DNA of 7,103 nt. Source: Thermodesulfobacteriota bacterium (GTDB taxonomy: Bacteria; Desulfobacterota; BSN033; UBA1163). The stretch spans positions 1 through 7,103 of the forward strand of contig JASEIE010000212.1 of assembly GCA_030024065.1 (NCBI GenBank), given 5' to 3'. Within the stretch, counting starts at the first letter, position 1. Each line of letters begins with the position of its first letter. A model generated the notes under the pieces. That model was not told the DNA's origin. It did not search any database and saw nothing but the letters and a program-made list of their open reading frames with translations. The position numbers and the translations under genes were made by a program. This document shows positions 6,023 to 7,103 of the stretch, in pieces.

Positions 6023-6835
6023 ATGGCACGGAATGCTTTCTTGACGGTATTGTTTGTCAGTTTGGTTATTCCGGCATTGGCATGGGCCCATGCAGGAAAT
6101 GGAGATGTGGTGGATGTACGGATTCTTTCAGATTCTGGAGAAGTGTTTCCAAAGTACAGGACCTATTTGCGCCGCCCCCAGGAAGGAAAGTTTTTCTATA
6201 TGGAGGCAGTAAAGGGGCAGAGATACTCCATTCAGGTCACAAACAAATCGGATAGGCGCATTGGCGTCGTGATTGCAGTGGATGGGAGAAACATCATCGA
6301 CGGCAAGAAATCAGACCTCAACCGGAAAGAGCGGATGTACATCGTCGGGCCTCACGAGTCCAATACCTTCGAAGGCTGGCGAACAGGCATGGACAGGACA
6401 AACAGGTTCTTTTTCACCGAACAGTCCGATTCCTATGCAGAGAAGGTGTTTGCCGATGCCTCGGCAATGGGGACTATCGCCCTCGCTGTTTACAGGGAAA
6501 AGCTTCCCGAAATAGTTCCATACTCTGGTGGAACATCCCGAATGAAGGACGCACCTGCTGGAGCTGCACCTTGTGTTCCCGGTGAGAGTCTCTCTGCTGA
6601 CAGGTCTGAACAAAAGAAGAATGTACAGGCAGGCACCGGATTTGGGGAGACGACCTACTCTCCTGCTTATATGGTCCGCTTTGATCCAGAGTATACCATA
6701 GCCGAAAAAATCGTCCTCAAATACGAATGGCGATCAGAGCTTTGCAGGAAAGGAATCATCCCATGCGGTCCAAAAAACAGATTCTGGCCTGATGATTACG
6801 AATTCGCCCCGATCCCGAGGGATTTCAGGGGATGA
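6023..6835 (+). CDS. Secreted protein of unknown function
   Basis: 270 aa from ATG 6023, with AAAGGAGG (6008-6015) seven bases upstream. The N-terminus MARNAFLTVLFVSLVIPALA is a classical Sec signal peptide; cleavage is likely after AWA (22) or AHA (24), and there is no lipobox Cys. The mature part has a beta-rich stretch FFYMEAVKGQRYSIQVTNKS (57-76), RIGVVIAVDGRNIIDGKKSD (79-98) and RMYIVGPHESNTFEGWRTGM (104-123). NRFFFTEQSDSYAEK (127-141) and GTIALAVYREK (150-160) follow. These blocks look conserved and are probably an immunoglobulin-like or jelly-roll fold for extracytoplasmic use. A low-complexity Ala/Gly/Ser/Lys linker (about 168-210) leads to a C-terminal piece with Cys241 and Cys248, which could pair, and a Pro/Asp-rich end. 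I can name no enzyme motif. No partner gene is seen, apart from a doubtful small ORF overlapping its stop. Confidence 0.75.
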   Translation: MARNAFLTVLFVSLVIPALAWAHAGNGDVVDVRILSDSGEVFPKYRTYLRRPQEGKFFYMEAVKGQRYSIQVTNKSDRRIGVVIAVDGRNIIDGKKSDLNRKERMYIVGPHESNTFEGWRTGMDRTNRFFFTEQSDSYAEKVFADASAMGTIALAVYREKLPEIVPYSGGTSRMKDAPAGAAPCVPGESLSADRSEQKKNVQAGTGFGETTYSPAYMVRFDPEYTIAEKIVLKYEWRSELCRKGIIPCGPKNRFWPDDYEFAPIPRDFRG

Positions 6836-6930
6836 TGCGGGTAATCGAAGGAAGTTCTGTTGCCGATGCTATAAAATCAGAAGAGTGGAAACCTTATAAC
6901 ATCTGCTCCGTCCTACCAATCGCAGGGTGA
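6832..6930 (+). CDS. Possible 32-codon ORF coupled to the secreted-protein gene
   Basis: ATGATG at 6832 overlaps the TGA of the upstream gene (ATGA type) and reads MMRVIEGSSVADAIKSEEWK plus 12 more residues to TGA 6928-6930. GAGGG at about 6818-6822 gives workable spacing. The arrangement suits translational coupling, but the length is so short that chance is quite possible, and no family is recognised. Confidence 0.2.
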   Translation: MMRVIEGSSVADAIKSEEWKPYNICSVLPIAG

Positions 6931-7002
6931 AGATGGAGAGTTTCCATAGAGAGAAGAAGGCTTATTTATAAGTTTCTACTTCTACTTCCGTGGTGGGGTG
7001 CC

Positions 7003-7019
7003 GGTACGACAGTCGTTCC
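7003..7019. repeat. Short palindrome
   Basis: GGTACGACAGTCGTTCC is symmetric around its central base apart from one T-T mismatch. It could be a small REP-like unit or a protein site. Only one copy is in the window. Confidence 0.4.
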
Positions 7020-7034
7020 TACTCTTTTCGGCAT

Positions 7035-7066
7035 AGAAAGGGCGGGATCAGAGCCCCGTCCTTTCT
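7035..7066. other. Strong GC-rich hairpin
   Basis: AGAAAGGGCGGG (7035-7046) pairs with CCCGTCCTTTCT (7055-7066) over 12 positions with one G-U pair and an eight-base loop. The right side continues AACGGGG rather than into a T-run, so a terminator is only one option; a genomic repeat unit or part of an RNA structure extending past the window is also possible. Together with the palindrome at 7003 this is the only structure I see between 6931 and 7103, which holds no supported gene. Confidence 0.5.
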
Positions 7067-7103
7067 AACGGGGTTCGCCAAGTCTTTCTGATAGAGTCCA
7101 GTC

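Noticed and set aside
7060..7090. GGGGTTCG resembling a tRNA T-arm
   Set aside because: No matching acceptor, anticodon or D-arm could be folded around it.

Overview
The window reads as an accessory-plus-housekeeping stretch of a bacterial chromosome. The left part is AT-rich and the middle and right are more GC-rich. Every confident gene is on the plus strand. Genes start from strong AGGAGG-type ribosome sites. A DUF6125-type protein and short palindromes beginning AAAGGGGACAG are things I associate with Desulfobacterota/Syntrophobacterales-like genomes, so that is my best guess for the host. It is an inference from gene families, not from a marker gene.

Left region (1-2429) looks like part of a defence or mobile-gene island. 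It opens inside the C-terminal part of a type III restriction subunit (Res), with its PD...ExK nuclease motif visible. After a 137-bp gap comes a compact two-gene unit: a Panacea-domain (DUF4065/SocA-like) antitoxin and an unrecognised 253-aa protein that starts on a GTG overlapping the antitoxin stop by 8 bp. This layout fits a toxin-antitoxin pair. The second protein has a weak resemblance to the RPVLVI strand of PemK/MazF-like toxins and is the best candidate here for something undescribed.

The gap at 2430-2741 holds no intact gene. It contains a perfect 16-bp tandem repeat and, on the minus strand, a coding-looking stretch broken by a frameshift.

Middle region (2742-5125) is an arginine-type cluster. 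argG is a wreck: about 70 N-terminal codons with the PP-loop SGGLDSS are joined out of frame to about 30 C-terminal codons, and the roughly 300 codons between are gone. argH follows and is full length but divergent. Twelve bases later comes an XRE-type helix-turn-helix protein, probably co-transcribed with argH.

Right region (5126-7103): a near-perfect 20-bp inverted repeat of the kind associated with REP/RAYT elements separates the argH unit from a DUF6125-type gene. A single half-copy of the same repeat sits directly after that gene. A gap with a hairpin leads to a secreted protein of unknown function with a clear signal peptide. The last 270 bases hold at most a 32-codon coupled ORF and two hairpins. 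No tRNA, rRNA, CRISPR array or intact transposase gene was seen.
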